DNA from: Sialis fuliginosa
Taxonomy: Eukaryota > Arthropoda > Insecta > Megaloptera > Sialidae
Reading direction: 5' to 3'
Assembly: GCA_961205875.1 (NCBI GenBank)
Contig: OY540816.1
Location: 9,806,701-9,870,700 of the forward strand
Length of the DNA: 64,000 bases
This document shows positions 1-12,600 of this stretch, piece after piece; the first letter of the stretch is position 1, and each line of letters starts with the position of its first letter. The notes below the pieces were generated by a model. That model made no database searches and was not told the origin of the DNA. It saw nothing but the letters and a program-made list of their open reading frames with translations. Both the position numbers and the translations under genes were made by a program.

Positions 1-226
1 ACATTTACTTGGCAGATGTGTTTTTATTTGTTTTAAAAATTTATTTTCTATCATAATTTTTTTTTGTGGTACTTGTATGACGCTGCACCACACGGCCGTA
101 GCCATAAATTTAAAAATAATATATTATTTTTCGAATCGAATTAATCGATATTTATTTTCGGTTCGGTTCCAGTTTTCGTTCCAACAAAAATAACGGTTTT
201 CGGTTAAGTTTCGGTTCGAATCCCTG
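1..226 (+). mobile_element. hAT-like MITE copy, cut by the window edge
   Basis: The right end, a run of TTTCGGTTC phrases closing in GGTTCGAATCCCTG, matches the end of the complete element at 41631-42017. The internal GTACTTGTATGA block is also shared. The left end is outside the window. Confidence 0.65.
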
Positions 227-867
227 AATGTTACATTGATTGTTTGTTGTTCACAGAATGACATCGTCGACATTAATAAACCAAGAATTCAATATATTTG
301 GAAGAAAATAATTACAGCAGTATAAAATTACAAATACATTTTACATTCGGCATCTTTTTCTACATATCTCTAGTACCAACCATTTGAAGATAGCCGCAAA
401 TCTATATGACATAAAGCAAGTTAATGGTCGTAACAGACACACGTATCGTTTACGTACCTTGACCAACAAAGACACAATATTGCTTCTTTCCAAATACACA
501 ATCGCATCATCTCTTTTTACTGTGTGTCAGTGGCATTTTGCAGGTTTTGACGGTGACAAATTCTTGCTTGTTGGGAGACTGGGAGGAGGATCACTACCAT
601 AGCTGGATACTTGCAAAAAGTGTGGCGTAAGGGGGGTTGGGGGGACAGTGCAGCTATCACAGATCTGCTAATGATGATGATCCTATAGCCAGTGACATAT
701 CTTTTTGGTCGAGCATCGATACAAGAGCTATTTTATAAATGTACGTTTCTAATGTACATTGTCAATTTGAAGATGTTGGCGAATCAATTCTGTTTACTCA
801 GGGGTTGCTTGTGTTATTTTATTTGTAGTTTTAATGCATTATATAGTGTTTCAGTGCTACGATTATA
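227..867. other. no supported feature
   Basis: AT-rich DNA with short chance ORFs at 384-602 and 692-919. Neither looks like a known protein or has exon-like context. A short G-rich patch lies near 628-645. Confidence 0.6.
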
Positions 868-1890
868 TTTAAGACTAGCTGTTACTCGCGGGTTAATATT
901 TTTCTGCCGGGTCGAATGAAACTAATTACAACTATCAGGGGTCAAAACTGGTTAGTAAAATCAGTAAAAGTCAGTTTTTTGTAACCCGGTCAGTTAAAGT
1001 CAGTTTTTTGGGGAAATGGTCAGTTTTATCAGTTTTTTGGGTTTGGCACTCAAAGTTTTCACATCGGACCCTTATTTATCGTGGAAAAACTCACTATTTG
1101 TCTTCAAAACGACACAATTACCGTGAAAAATATATTCAAATTATAAATAATGTTATATTTTGTTTACTTATTTGTATTGTTCATTACCAACTTTTAAAAG
1201 ATATTTTATGACATAATTGTAACGTATGTTTACGTGAACATATGTGTATATACAACATAATCTCACCCTAGTATTGGCTATGCCAAGTTCTGTAAGAAAA
1301 ATTAACAAAAATTAACTGTAATATTTGTTTTTTTTATTATGGAGGCCAATAATTATAAAAGTATTTTTTTAATACGTAACACCTACATTTTTTAACTCGG
1401 TTCAGTCAGTAAAAGTCAGTATTTTTAGATTTCTGTGTCAGTAAAATCAGTATTTTTGAACACTGAACTTGTTTCGACCCCTGAACTATTCATATGTAAA
1501 AAGAAGGTGAAATATTACATTTTTCTATTTTCTGGTTTTCATTCATTATGCAAAATCGCAAATATCGCGGCTGATATGCGAGATAGGGGGTTGTTTCCTC
1601 CCCTAAAACTCCCATCACCGTGGTATCTTTCCCGCCGTATCGGATGAAACTAATTAAAACCTTTCTTATGTGACGGGAGGTAAAATATTAATTACCAAAA
1701 AGAAATTTCCCCATACAAATTTTTCCACTCCCTTGCAATCCCTTAGGGACACGAATTTGCCTATGTTCTTTCTCGGGATGCAAGCTATCTTACTGCCAAA
1801 TTTCATCAAGATCGGTTAATCGGTTTAGCCGTGAAAAGGTAACAGACAGACAGACATACTTTCGCATTTATAATATTATTATGGATATTT
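868..1890 (+). mobile_element. retroelement-tail-like repeat, split by a MITE
   Basis: It begins with an AGCTGTTACTCGCGGG phrase and ends with GAAAAGGTAACAGACAGACA followed by CTTTCGCATTTATAATATTA. These phrases are widely dispersed in arthropod SINE/non-LTR tails. The segment 936-1483 is a later insertion, so the repeat itself is 868-935 plus 1484-1890. An inverted relative lies near 34385-34530. Confidence 0.5.
936..1483. mobile_element. 548-bp TIR element (hAT-like) inserted in a retroelement tail
   Basis: The terminal repeats are CAGGGGTCAAAAC on the left and GTTTCGACCCCTG on the right. A 6-base direct repeat, AACTAT, flanks it (930-935 and 1484-1489). Subterminal AGTAAAA(G/T)TCAGT phrases are repeated at both ends. 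There is no transposase ORF. The CAGGG ends suggest hAT, though the duplication is shorter than the usual 8 bases. Confidence 0.65.
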
Positions 1891-2251
1891 AATTATGTAC
1901 AGAGATTATAAATGCACCATTAAATACTAAGTTTTATTTTATTTCTTTTAATGTCGGTAATCACATTTCTCTTTGAGGCATGGTAATAAAATGCAAACGA
2001 ATATAGAGTGCATATAATGCAAGAGGATTTAACTGTTATATTTATTGAAATATTTACATAAATCTAATTTATTTTACTATAAAAACATTATTATATTTTA
2101 TATGAACTATCGAATTTATTTTTATATATATCTACATATTTTTTGCATATTAAATTTGTGTAAGTTAGAAATCTAGAAATTATATAAAATGATCTTGGAA
2201 ATAAAAAGTAAAAAAAAAACATAAATTTTTCATCATTCTTCAAAATATTTA

Positions 2252-2724
2252 TGGTAGTGGCACCAGTCTTGGCAAGGACCCCAGTAATGGCAAATTTTTA
2301 ATTAAATATACTGAATTAGAAATCTGTGTCTATATTTGATTACTACCATTTCTGAATATTAATCTATGTACATTTAACTGTCTTACAGCGATTATTTGGT
2401 GGCAATCGGCCAATAGGTGTTAAAATGGTGGACATTTAAACTAATTATTAGTATAATTAATTAATTAATTATTATATTATCATAGCAACTGCTTTACATT
2501 GTTACAAATTTGACGATTCTTTCTTTTATTTCTTTTATGTCGTAGTACTTATCAATTTGTAATCATTAACAAGTGTCCAATGAACAAAATAAAAGATTAA
2601 ATTATTAAATAAAGAGTTACTTGTTTTATTAGTAACATGAGTTCATGAGAAGTACAAAAAACAAGCCCATTAATCCAAAAAACTGAAAACTTGCTCTTAT
2701 AGCGGCCATAACTGGTGCCTTTAC
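2252..2724 (-). mobile_element. M1 family non-autonomous element, copy A
   Basis: The ends are GGTAGTGGCACCAG and, inverted, ACTGGTGCCTTTAC. The interior aligns by eye, in reverse orientation, with the copies at 11428, 16710, 18863 and 28386. It shares the GTCCAATGAACA, CATGAGTTCATGAG and GCGGCCATAACTGG landmarks. No ORF. Confidence 0.8.
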
Positions 2725-3561
2725 TTTTTCTTCAAAATAGATATTTGTCTTAAATATTTTAAATTTTTACTTTTTTCAGTTACAATGTACGAAACATCTT
2801 CCCCTATCGATTATTATTACCCTAATGACATACATATATTGAGCGTACTTTATAAATGTCACACTTTAATATTAAACCCGTGCATACAAATAAACAAAGA
2901 AGACAAATATGTAAATATGAATATATTTATAATATGTTTTTATTTAACAGTTATAATGTAATTTACTCCTTATCGTTCCCTTTTTAGAACAGCCTACTAA
3001 CCAATTGTCTTTGGTATATTGTTTTATATCTTATTCTTTCTATTCCTTACATAATTTAATTTACTGTTGATCTATTTTCTTACTCGCACAGACGCCATCG
3101 AGATATACATGAAATTACCCTTCTGTATTTGAGTAAAAAATCCCTCACTCCGTGAACGTCAAAATTTTTTGTTTGTTTTTCCACGCGATGTTGAGAAAAT
3201 CAGACAAAGACGGACGCATCATCAGACAGAAAGAGAAGAAGTTTTTTTTCGCGTTTTTTGTCGGCAAGGTCTGGAGCGTGTTATGTAGTTGTGTGCGCCG
3301 TTTTGCAAAAGCGGACAATTTTATATATATTTTGTTTTCTGGAATACATATAGATTCGATTTCCAACTGGATGGTTTTCATTATAACGAACGAAAATAAA
3401 TTTTGTATACTTTATAAATTCATTCGTTTTCAATTTATTTATTTTAGTCTTTGTAAAACCTAATAAAGCAAAAGAAGATACTTTTAATTTTAATGTTGTA
3501 CCATTTTTTATATGACACTTTATTCGACACTAATCTCATAACTATTAAATATCGTGCAGTT
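2725..3561. other. no supported feature
   Basis: AT-rich. Overlapping opposite-strand ORFs at 3145-3463 have no recognisable domain and look like chance frames. Confidence 0.55.
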
Positions 3562-3825
3562 CAGGGGTGAACAAATACTTTAACAGAGGGCCGAATTAAA
3601 CATTATGATTAAACTTAATCTCGTACCAGAAGTCTTAATTTATTTTTTATTTGTCAATTGTGACATATTTTCGTTACATTCGTGTTTCCGAGGTTTGATT
3701 AGAAAAAAACTCCAAGACCGGAAAATCTAAGAGTTTTTTTTTACAAAATTTGTTATTTATGTGTGGCGCAGAAAATTTTAGGTCATCAATTCGGCCCGCG
3801 GTGCAATTTGGGTTGGCCAGGCCTG
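3562..3825. mobile_element. hAT-like MITE, diverged
   Basis: It starts CAGGGGTGAACAAA and ends GGTTGGCCAGGCCTG, a pattern typical of hAT ends. The flanking octamers GTGCAGTT and ATTTAGTT match at 5 of 8 positions. The interior (GGGCCGAATTAAACATTATG) resembles the tandem units at 7638-7900. Confidence 0.55.
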
Positions 3826-3931
3826 ATTTAGTTAATACACGAAACCGTTCAATTGTCGCATATTAGCCATCGTAAACCAGTTAAAATGCATCGTATCCAA
3901 GGAACACAAAACTGGTTAAATAGGTATACAA

Positions 3932-4390
3932 TAGAGCTGGGCGCGGGCCGTGAATTTTTCGGGTCACGTTGGGTCACGGCCGTGACCCGACGTGACGTGA
4001 GCGATTTTAAAATATTGGATCGTGAGCGGGCGTGATCGTGAGTCAAAATAAAACAATCGGGCGTGACTGGGCGTGAGTACATTTTTGTCGTACGTGAGTC
4101 CGTGAGTATATGTATGTATATTTTGATATTTCTTTAATTTCTGATCTCATGCATATATGATAATCTGTTAAATCGAATTTTTATATTAAACATTTTATTT
4201 ATAATATATTATTCGGGTCACGAGCGTGACCCGCCGTGCGTGATCGGGCGTGAGTAAAAAAATAGAATTCGTGAGCGGGCGTGATCGTGAATACTTTTTT
4301 TGTAACCGTGAGTGAGCGGGCGTGACTAAAAATTTTTCTCTCGTGAGCGTGCGTGATCGTGAGCAAAAATTACTCACGCGCCCAGCTCTA
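3932..4390. mobile_element. hAT-type MITE with CGTGA-phrase interior, copy 1
   Basis: The TIRs TAGAGCTGGGCGCG and CGCGCCCAGCTCTA are flanked by a perfect 8-base duplication, GTATACAA (3924-3931 and 4391-4398). The interior is built largely of degenerate CGTGAGCG / CGTGATCG phrases and is CpG-dense against an AT-rich background. It codes for nothing recognisable; the short ORFs across it follow the repeat phrases. Confidence 0.9.
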
Positions 4391-4482
4391 GTATACAATA
4401 GATACTCATTAATGTTTGATATGCATAATATCTGGATAATTTTTCAAATATGTTTTCCAAGCCACATTTTATCCAGCTGTAT

Positions 4483-5136
4483 TAGAGCTGGGCGCGTGAG
4501 TAATTTTTGCTCACGATCACGCACGTTCACGAGAGGAAATTTTTTAGTCACGCTCGCTCACTAACGGTGACAAAAGAAGTATTCACGATCACGCACGCTC
4601 ACGAATTTTATTTTCTTACTCACACTCGATCACGCATGACGGGTCACGTAAATTAAATTTTGAAATGATGAAAATTAATATTTTTACGTGCAATATATTG
4701 TGTAGTATATTTTATATTCATATTATTTTTTTCTAAATTACATTCTAGTACAGTAATAGCAAACAAAACAATAAGAAAATAAAGCTACAATGCATTTTTA
4801 AATCTTTTTTTGGTGTTCTGATATAGTTGGCAATACTGACCATGTGAAAGTGCTTCTAAAAATAACATTTATTTTTTATACTATATTTTTTAATGTCAAA
4901 ATTCGTTTTAAAGCATTATTATATTTATACATTATTAGTTCAGATATTAAAAAAAAGATCAAATAAGTTTATAAAAAAAATTATCTTCAAAATATACTCA
5001 CGGACTCACGCACGAGAAAAATGTACTCACGCACGGTTGTTTTAATTTGACTCACGATCACGTCCGCTCACGATTCAATATTTGAAAATCGCTCACGGTC
5101 GTGACCCGAAAAATTCACGGTCTGCGTCCAGTTCTA
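4483..5136. mobile_element. hAT-type MITE with CGTGA-phrase interior, copy 2
   Basis: The TIRs are TAGAGCTGGGCGCG and CGTCCAGTTCTA. A perfect 8-base duplication, AGCTGTAT, flanks the element (4475-4482 and 5137-5144). Phrases of TCACG occupy both ends and a plain AT-rich block fills the middle. It belongs to the same family as copy 1, less than 100 bases away, with an independent target site. Confidence 0.9.
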
Positions 5137-5144
5137 AGCTGTAT

Positions 5145-6597
5145 ATTAGCCGGTTAGTATACATAATAACTAATTTACAATAATAAACATCCTGTATGTT
5201 TTCATATAAATTCACACATGCAAACATCAATTCATTTAAAATATAACAAACATTTGAAAACTCCAAATCACCCAACAAAATTTTTACGACACCAATACAA
5301 TATATTTTATGTAGGTATGATATCCATCCTCCGATTCACAAGACAATAAAACAATTAGCGGCACTTCCCCATGTACTCCACCTCCCCATCAGACGTAATA
5401 AAAATAACTAGACGATATGTGGAGTTGGTAATTTAGAAATTCAAACACTGGCCCGCCGCCACACTAGTGTCCTCTGGGGGAATGTCGACCACCTAGACTC
5501 AACGAAAACAAAACATATTGTTATTTACAGAAAAATTAATTGAAAAGTCACCGCGGCGAAAAAATACGAATTAAAAAAGTCGCCATATACTGTATTCGTG
5601 TGTGTTACCCTTAGGAATACGGGGTAGATGTAAGGGATGCTTGAATGTTTATGGCTTTTATTCATTACAGGAATGTTCGAAACGTGTGTAGAGATAGTAG
5701 TAGCTATGTGCATTGGAGATATATTAGAGAAAAAAACATAGTACATAAAAAATGACCTTTATTTTATTGTAGAGAACAGCGTGTTTGGAAATTGTTGAGA
5801 CATATATGTAGGTACTATGGGCTTCAGAAGTCGTCTACCACCGTAAAGGTCAGAATCGTTTACAACAGATTCAAAAATATTATGACAAACATCATCGGTT
5901 ATTTTTTTCTAGGGCTGAGCTTATATAGTTGCATCATTTTAAATAAAAACACGTCAATTTCATTAATCAATTTTATATCAAGTTTAACATATTTAAATAC
6001 TAAAATTCGAAATATCAGATATTTATTACCACAAAATTTTACTTGTACAATTTTCAATAGATTAGAAGAGTACTTTTTTATCTAGTAAATGAGTTTCAAA
6101 ATATAGTTATGTATTTGTTTGGTACATGGAAAAATGATTTAAATATTATAATAATCAAATTGGAGGAGCCTACTAAGTTTGTGATAAGCGAATTTCAATG
6201 AAAACTGGACGACTACTTCTGCATTTCACTGTACATTATATTTCGGATTCGAGATTTTTATGGTTTCTCTAAATCCATTCTGAATATTTTCGCCATGACG
6301 TCTGTGTGTCTGCCTGTAACTCAAAAACAACAAAATACTGAAAAATGAATTTTTATATTTAGAAAATCTCGATGTTAGAAAACGATCTTACTCGTCAATT
6401 GTGGAATTAAAAAAAAAAATTTTAAACATTGTGAATTTAAAAAATGTTTCAGATAAAAGTTGTAGAAAATATTATTATCTATAATTTATGTAGAAATAAT
6501 CACTTAATTAAAGTTCGATACATTTCATTACAAGATGCAGAGAGTAATGCAATTTCAGCTAACGATGTAATCTAAGATTATTTTGTTTCTGTTTCAG
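5145..6597. other. intronic DNA upstream of the first recognised exon
   Basis: No upstream USP48 exon was recognised here. About 6240-6420 contains a phrase set (GTCTGTGTGTCTG, then TGTAACTCAAA) shared with 29400-29620, so it is a dispersed repeat remnant. The ORFs at 5525-5746 and 5792-6085 have no domain signal. Confidence 0.5.
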
Positions 6598-6690
6598 ATC
6601 TGGTGGAAAAATAGAACCATTAGATATAATCAATAACTCATCATTAATCTGCCGTCATGGGAAGCTCGCGTACAGTCTTACTTCTGAAAG
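6598..6690 (+). CDS. USP48: USP48 exon a (start of last DUSP domain)
   Basis: The exon lies between a gtttcag acceptor and a gtgagt donor. It begins with one base of a split codon and ends with two bases, reading SGGKIEPLDIINNSSLICRHG and onward for 30 codons. The C-x-H-G-K-L motif is the typical opening of a DUSP domain. Arg stands where Pro is common (CPHG). The upstream intron reaches past the start of the window, or at least 5' of any exon recognised here. Confidence 0.85.
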
Positions 6691-9600
6691 GTGAGTGTAA
6701 ATACAATTTCCGTCTTTATAAGATTTAACTGTTTGAATATTTAAATATAAAGATTTCAATCAATTATATGTATTAAAATGGCTAATTGTTAACTTCAAAG
6801 CGGTTATTAATTGAAGAAATAGATCAGCAAAAAGTATAATTATTATGATTATTTTCTATAATTATTTATTATATCTTATAAATTGATTTATCTTTTGTTG
6901 TGTTCGTTATTTGTGCTGTCAGTTTAGAACAATTTTTAACCCTATATTAGGGTGAAAAATCACATTATACCTGTATTTTTATATTTATAATATAAGAGTA
7001 TATTGCCTGAAATTTACCTTAATAACTAATATAAACAGTTAAGCAGATAAACAGATCAGGTTAAAAAAGTTTTTATGTTTAAATTCAGAGGTTTTGGATA
7101 GACGTTGATGAGTCAGTCACTAGGACTTTTGTCTTTATATATGTGTAGAGATTATTTTTGTAGTATTACGAGGTTTTCGATGTGGATGTATGATAAAACA
7201 ATAATCATAATTTACAGCAAACCCTGAAAGTTGAAGGTAGAGTACATAAAATGTAAATGAACAACTGTAGTTATTTATGTTTTTAAAAACTGTGAATCCG
7301 AGCCCCACATTAGTTTACATTAGTTTGTAGAGGAAGTTTGTAATTGAAAAGTGTTTTTAGAGAGCGAGATCGATTCAATTTGCCTAAGTGAGTCGGCTAA
7401 TTGCTCAAACACTTAAGATTGATTCCAGAACAATTATTCTGAACCATGTTTAAATTAATCAACTGTATAATTAACAAACCCACGATGTGTGGTTGAAGCT
7501 CCCAACCTTAGACTTCTTAGATACTTCTCGAATCGTTTTACAGACAAAACTTTTCAAATTGAAATATTTTAGAGATAGTATTTTTTATTTACAAATTAAT
7601 AGAAAAATACTAAAAAATACCTACAAAATTTAATGTAGCTAGGGTGGGCAAATATTTTTTCCGAATTAAATATGACTTATTCCTGAGCCAGTCTTAGAAA
7701 AAAAATCTTTTCGTCTAAATCTGTATACTGTATTACTGTATTATATATATATACTGTATTACTTCTTTAGTATTAAAAATATTTTTGCCGAATTAAATAT
7801 GACTTATTCGTGAGCCAATCTTAGAAAAAAATAATAATCTCTTCGTGTAAATCTGTATAATTCTTTAGTATTAAAAATTGTACCAGTTTACAAATTTCAT
7901 ACTTTTTTAGTGCAATAAATGAAAACTACTTTTTTAACGTATATTGGGGCATTGAATTCAGATTTACCATCAGAATTTCCATCAGATTGAATTTTTTTAG
8001 ATATGTTTGCAACACTAGGGTTTGACGTAAAATATCACTGTTTTGTCTCATCTTTTGTTTGCAAATATATCGTGCTGTTTTATTTTATTTTATCGTTTAA
8101 AAAAGTCAAAAAGGGTGTGACTGATTTAAACTAAAATAAACAAAATGCTCAAGACTTTTAATTTGTTCCAAACTAATGTTAATATATGTGGCAAAAGTCA
8201 CTTAATGGCTTATTAGTATAAATTATTAACGAGATGAAATAATTAAAAAAACACTTTGTTGGAACTAAGAATTTCTTAACTCTTTGAGTCCCACCGGGAC
8301 AATACGTCCCACTAGCAGATTAAAAATCATCTACACATCAGATTATATATTCCCTTCTGACTAGTTGGTAAAATAACTCGATTTGAGAACAAAAAATAGT
8401 TCGGAACTCAAAGGGTTAATTGAAGTTTTTTTACATTGTGTACGAAAAAGTTGAACAGGTAAATGTGAGCTATAATACTGTGCCTTCTTTACAATAAGTA
8501 TTTTCTAGAATGTCAATGCAGTTTCGCTTGAATATTAGTTTTCAACTGCTGTAATTTTTGTTGCTTGTTGACGCACTTTTTCTACAGAAATAGGTCTGGT
8601 GCATTTAAATCTGGTAAACGAACTTTACAAATTTGAGAATGATTATTGTGTAATTCAAACAGTCAATGGGGAATGATATAGGGTAATATTTCAGAATTCT
8701 TAAATGCCAAAGCTAATGATAGAAGGCACAAACAACAACTGCATGGTTCCACTAGGATGCCTCAACAGCTTACACGGCAAGAGAAACAATGCAAATTTTG
8801 AGTAAACACTTTCTAAATCGATTTTTATCGTAAAACGACGATGTTAGATTTGAACGCATCATACTTCTTCCTGTGAGGCTTTCTAATATATCAAATGGCC
8901 AAGTGCGTGTTGGGCACGCACATGATAGAGTTCCGTAGTCATTCTCACTACGATTTATAAAAAAGGTATTTCAAAATGTTTCATAAACTATTTTTGCCAT
9001 AGTGTTTCATTGAAAGTATATAATAATATAAGATTTTTTTACATTGATAGTTTAGAAAATAGAGGGGGGGGGACGCTTTGATAACCATATTGAAAAGCAA
9101 ATATATATATGATTGAAGGGTTAAAATCAAAATGTCATATATAACATTTTTTGTTGCATTTTAGAAGACCTATTTAAAGGAGTATCAAAAAGTGAGTACA
9201 TTTTTCAGTCTATGAGAGGGGGTCCAAAATTTTTTTGACAGTGTTCGTTATTATTTTCGATGTCTGGATTTTTTTCAGATTTTTTACATCGATAGTTTAA
9301 AAAATAGAGGGCGGGGGCGCTCTGATAACGACTTTGAACGCAAATATATCGTAACTGAAGGGTTAAAATCAAAAAGTCATAAAACTTTTTTTGTTGCATT
9401 TTAAGAAACCGATCAATGGGATAAGTGAAAAAAAATTAATATAATTTTGAGTCTATGTCTTGGTAACATAATTGAAATTTTTCATACCCAATGAAAAAAT
9501 AATCCCATTAATAAACTAATAAAATTTTTTAATATATTCCGTTTCGTTCGTAAGTTATGCCTTAGTTATCTAATGCCTAGTTATCTTTATTCTTACAGTT

Positions 9601-12600
9601 ATTTATATTATATTTTCTAAAATAAAATTAACAAATAATTTTCATATCAGATACATTCATTAATACCTTCATAATCATTTAATTAACTACTTTTTGAAGT
9701 CCCGATTTGACTACATAAGTTATCCTCTGTTAACATCTCATCATGATGGGTGATAAAAAAGTGTGCATTATTTTTAATTGCGTTTATGTAAATGAGCAAT
9801 GATATTAAACAGATATTATGCAAATACAGCCCGAGTGTAGTTCTCTAGTACTAATTAGTTCTGGAGTAGGGATGTAACATCGATGTATTGTGTAGTCAGC
9901 TGTTCCCCCTTCACGCTGATGCAATGCATTCTGCATTTTGTTGTTAAAAAATCGAGTTTACTGTATAAATTACAAAACATTTAATATATCTCATCTTACT
10001 ATTTAGTTTATGTAATATTAAAACAGCTAGGTTTGTGTTGGGCACGCATATGATTGGGTTCCGTAGTTATTCTCAACACGATTTATAAAAAAGAGTTATT
10101 TCACAATTTTTCATAAACTATTTTGCTACAGTGTTTATTTTTTTATTTAAAAGCTGACAGTTTAGAAATTAGAAGGGGGGATGCTCTGATAACTACATTT
10201 AAAAGCAAATATATCGTGACTGAAGGAATAAAATCAAAATATCATATAATATTTTTTGTTGCATTTTAAGAGACCTATCTAAAGACACCCCACTTAATGG
10301 GAAAAAATGTTAGTACACTTTTCAGTTAATGGGAGGGGGTTCCAAACATTTGTTGACAGTGTTAGTTATAATTTTCGTTGAAAGTACTAATTAAAAGCTA
10401 CATTCTCAAATTTTTCAGATTGTTTATATCGATAGTTTAGAAAATAGTAGGGGGGACGCTCTGATAACGAGTTTGAACGTGTGCCTGAAGAGTTAAAATT
10501 AAAAGGTCTTGATATTTTTTGTTATATTTTAGGAGATCTATCTAAAGACTCAATGGATTAAGTAAACAAATTTTGTTTGATTATTCTTTTCAGTCTATTA
10601 GAGCTGCAGCTTGACCATATATTTTCGATTTTTACGGTTTGAGTTGCAGCACTATATGGGAAGAGGGTCCAAAAACTTGTTTTTTTCAAAAGTCTCACCA
10701 TTTCTTTAATATTTTATATTGAATGTATTGTCTTAAAAGCTTGTCGCGCGAATAGAAGAGAAAAAAACTTTAAGTATGTATTTTCGTAAGTGTAATACTT
10801 AGGTATGTCAAGCATAATTAATGCCTTTTTTACGAATTTCTTGCACGCGACAAGTTTTTCAGATATTAAATTCAATATAAAATATATGTTTCAATGATAA
10901 CTTCGATACTACTTTAAACTATACTTATTTTTTTTGTTTTAATACAACTAAAAGCTTGTTTTAAAAAAATATTTTTTACATAGAATTTTTGTACTGACAA
11001 AATACGATTGAATGTGAATGTATATCGACGAATATCCGATGACCTAGATGCAAAATGCAACATTATGCCTAATGTTTGACTTATGTATACTGGTGATGCA
11101 TCCAAACTGTTGTTAATTAGTTTTGCAGTTTCATATTACTGGGGTTTTAAGAGCTTCTTCTAATGAATGTACAATAGTACAGATATGTAAAAGCAAAACG
11201 TTTAACACGTCAGGCGCCATAATTAATAATTTTTTATGGACAGACGGTTTATGTTGAGTTGTAAAAATTGATTTATTATCTAACAATAATAAAAATAACT
11301 ATGTTCGGCTTTAATTTATTTTTAAATAATATATCTACAGCAGTGACTTCATTAATTCGTTTTTGTATTATATGTATCATTTGTTAGAAGTTTTAATTGT
11401 GTACAATAAATTATATAAAATAAAATAATGGCACCAGTTATGGCCGCTATAAGAGCAAGGTTTACTGTTTTTGTGATTGGCGGGCTTTTTTTGTAATTCT
11501 CATGAACTCATGTTACTAGAAAACAAGTAACTCTTTATTTAATCAATTTAATTACCAAAGTGCGCAAATGTATATAGTTTGTTTTATAAATTATAGCCTT
11601 TCATTTTGTTTATGTTTTTTCTCAAGTAATGGATAATATAAAACCAATATTGAACACGCAGTAATGGACACTTGCTAATGATAAAAAAATGATAAGTACT
11701 ACGACACAAAAGATATAAAAGAAAGAATCGTCAAATTTGAAACAATGTAAAGCAGTTGCTATGATAAAATAATAATTAATAAATAAATTATACTAATAAT
11801 TAGTTTAAATGTCTACCATTTTGATACCTATTGGCCGATTGCCATCAAATCACGCTGTAAGATAGTTAATGTATTTAGATTAATAAGTATTCAGAAATGG
11901 TAGTACTTAATCAAGTATCAACAGTTATTTCTAATTCAGTACATTTAATTAAAAAATAGCCATTACTGGGGTCATATCCAAGACTGGTCCCAGTACCTTA
12001 TTTAAATAACTATTATAATAGTAAATTACTACAAAATGATTTCATAGAATTTTTAACGCCCTATAACATTTTTTATGAATATGCAATTATGCCAAGTGCC
12101 AACACAGCATCTGTCACCAAATGCATTACTGTTAATGTCGTTTAACTAATTATTTTCATATTTAGTAGGACAATTTGAGAATAAATTATGATATAATAAT
12201 TGATCTATTGTTTTTAGTTTATAATTGTATTTACCTCATTAACAGTTAGCATAAATTTGAATAGATTAAATAGTAATTTATCTAGAATTTTACTTTTTTT
12301 TAATGTAATATTTTTATGTTTTATGTCGGGTATTAAAAAAAATACGCTCAAGAGCAAAAGCTAATGTCCGGTATTATAAAGGAGCTAGCAAAACTTGCTA
12401 GCTAGCAATTACTTTCAAATGGGGTATTAATTCTGTACTAGTATTTATGGATTAGTTATGGAATTAGAGCAGTGAAACTTCAACTAATTATAACACGGTT
12501 GGCATCTTTCACCGTACAAAATAATTTTCATAATATCACCACTGTTTTAATACCGTTGGTATTTACCTACAACGCGTGCACGAAACTTGTCAAAGTCTTC

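Noticed and set aside
3145-3463. Overlapping opposite-strand ORFs as candidate genes
   Set aside because: Low-complexity Lys/Phe-rich frames with no domain, no splice context and no codon bias.
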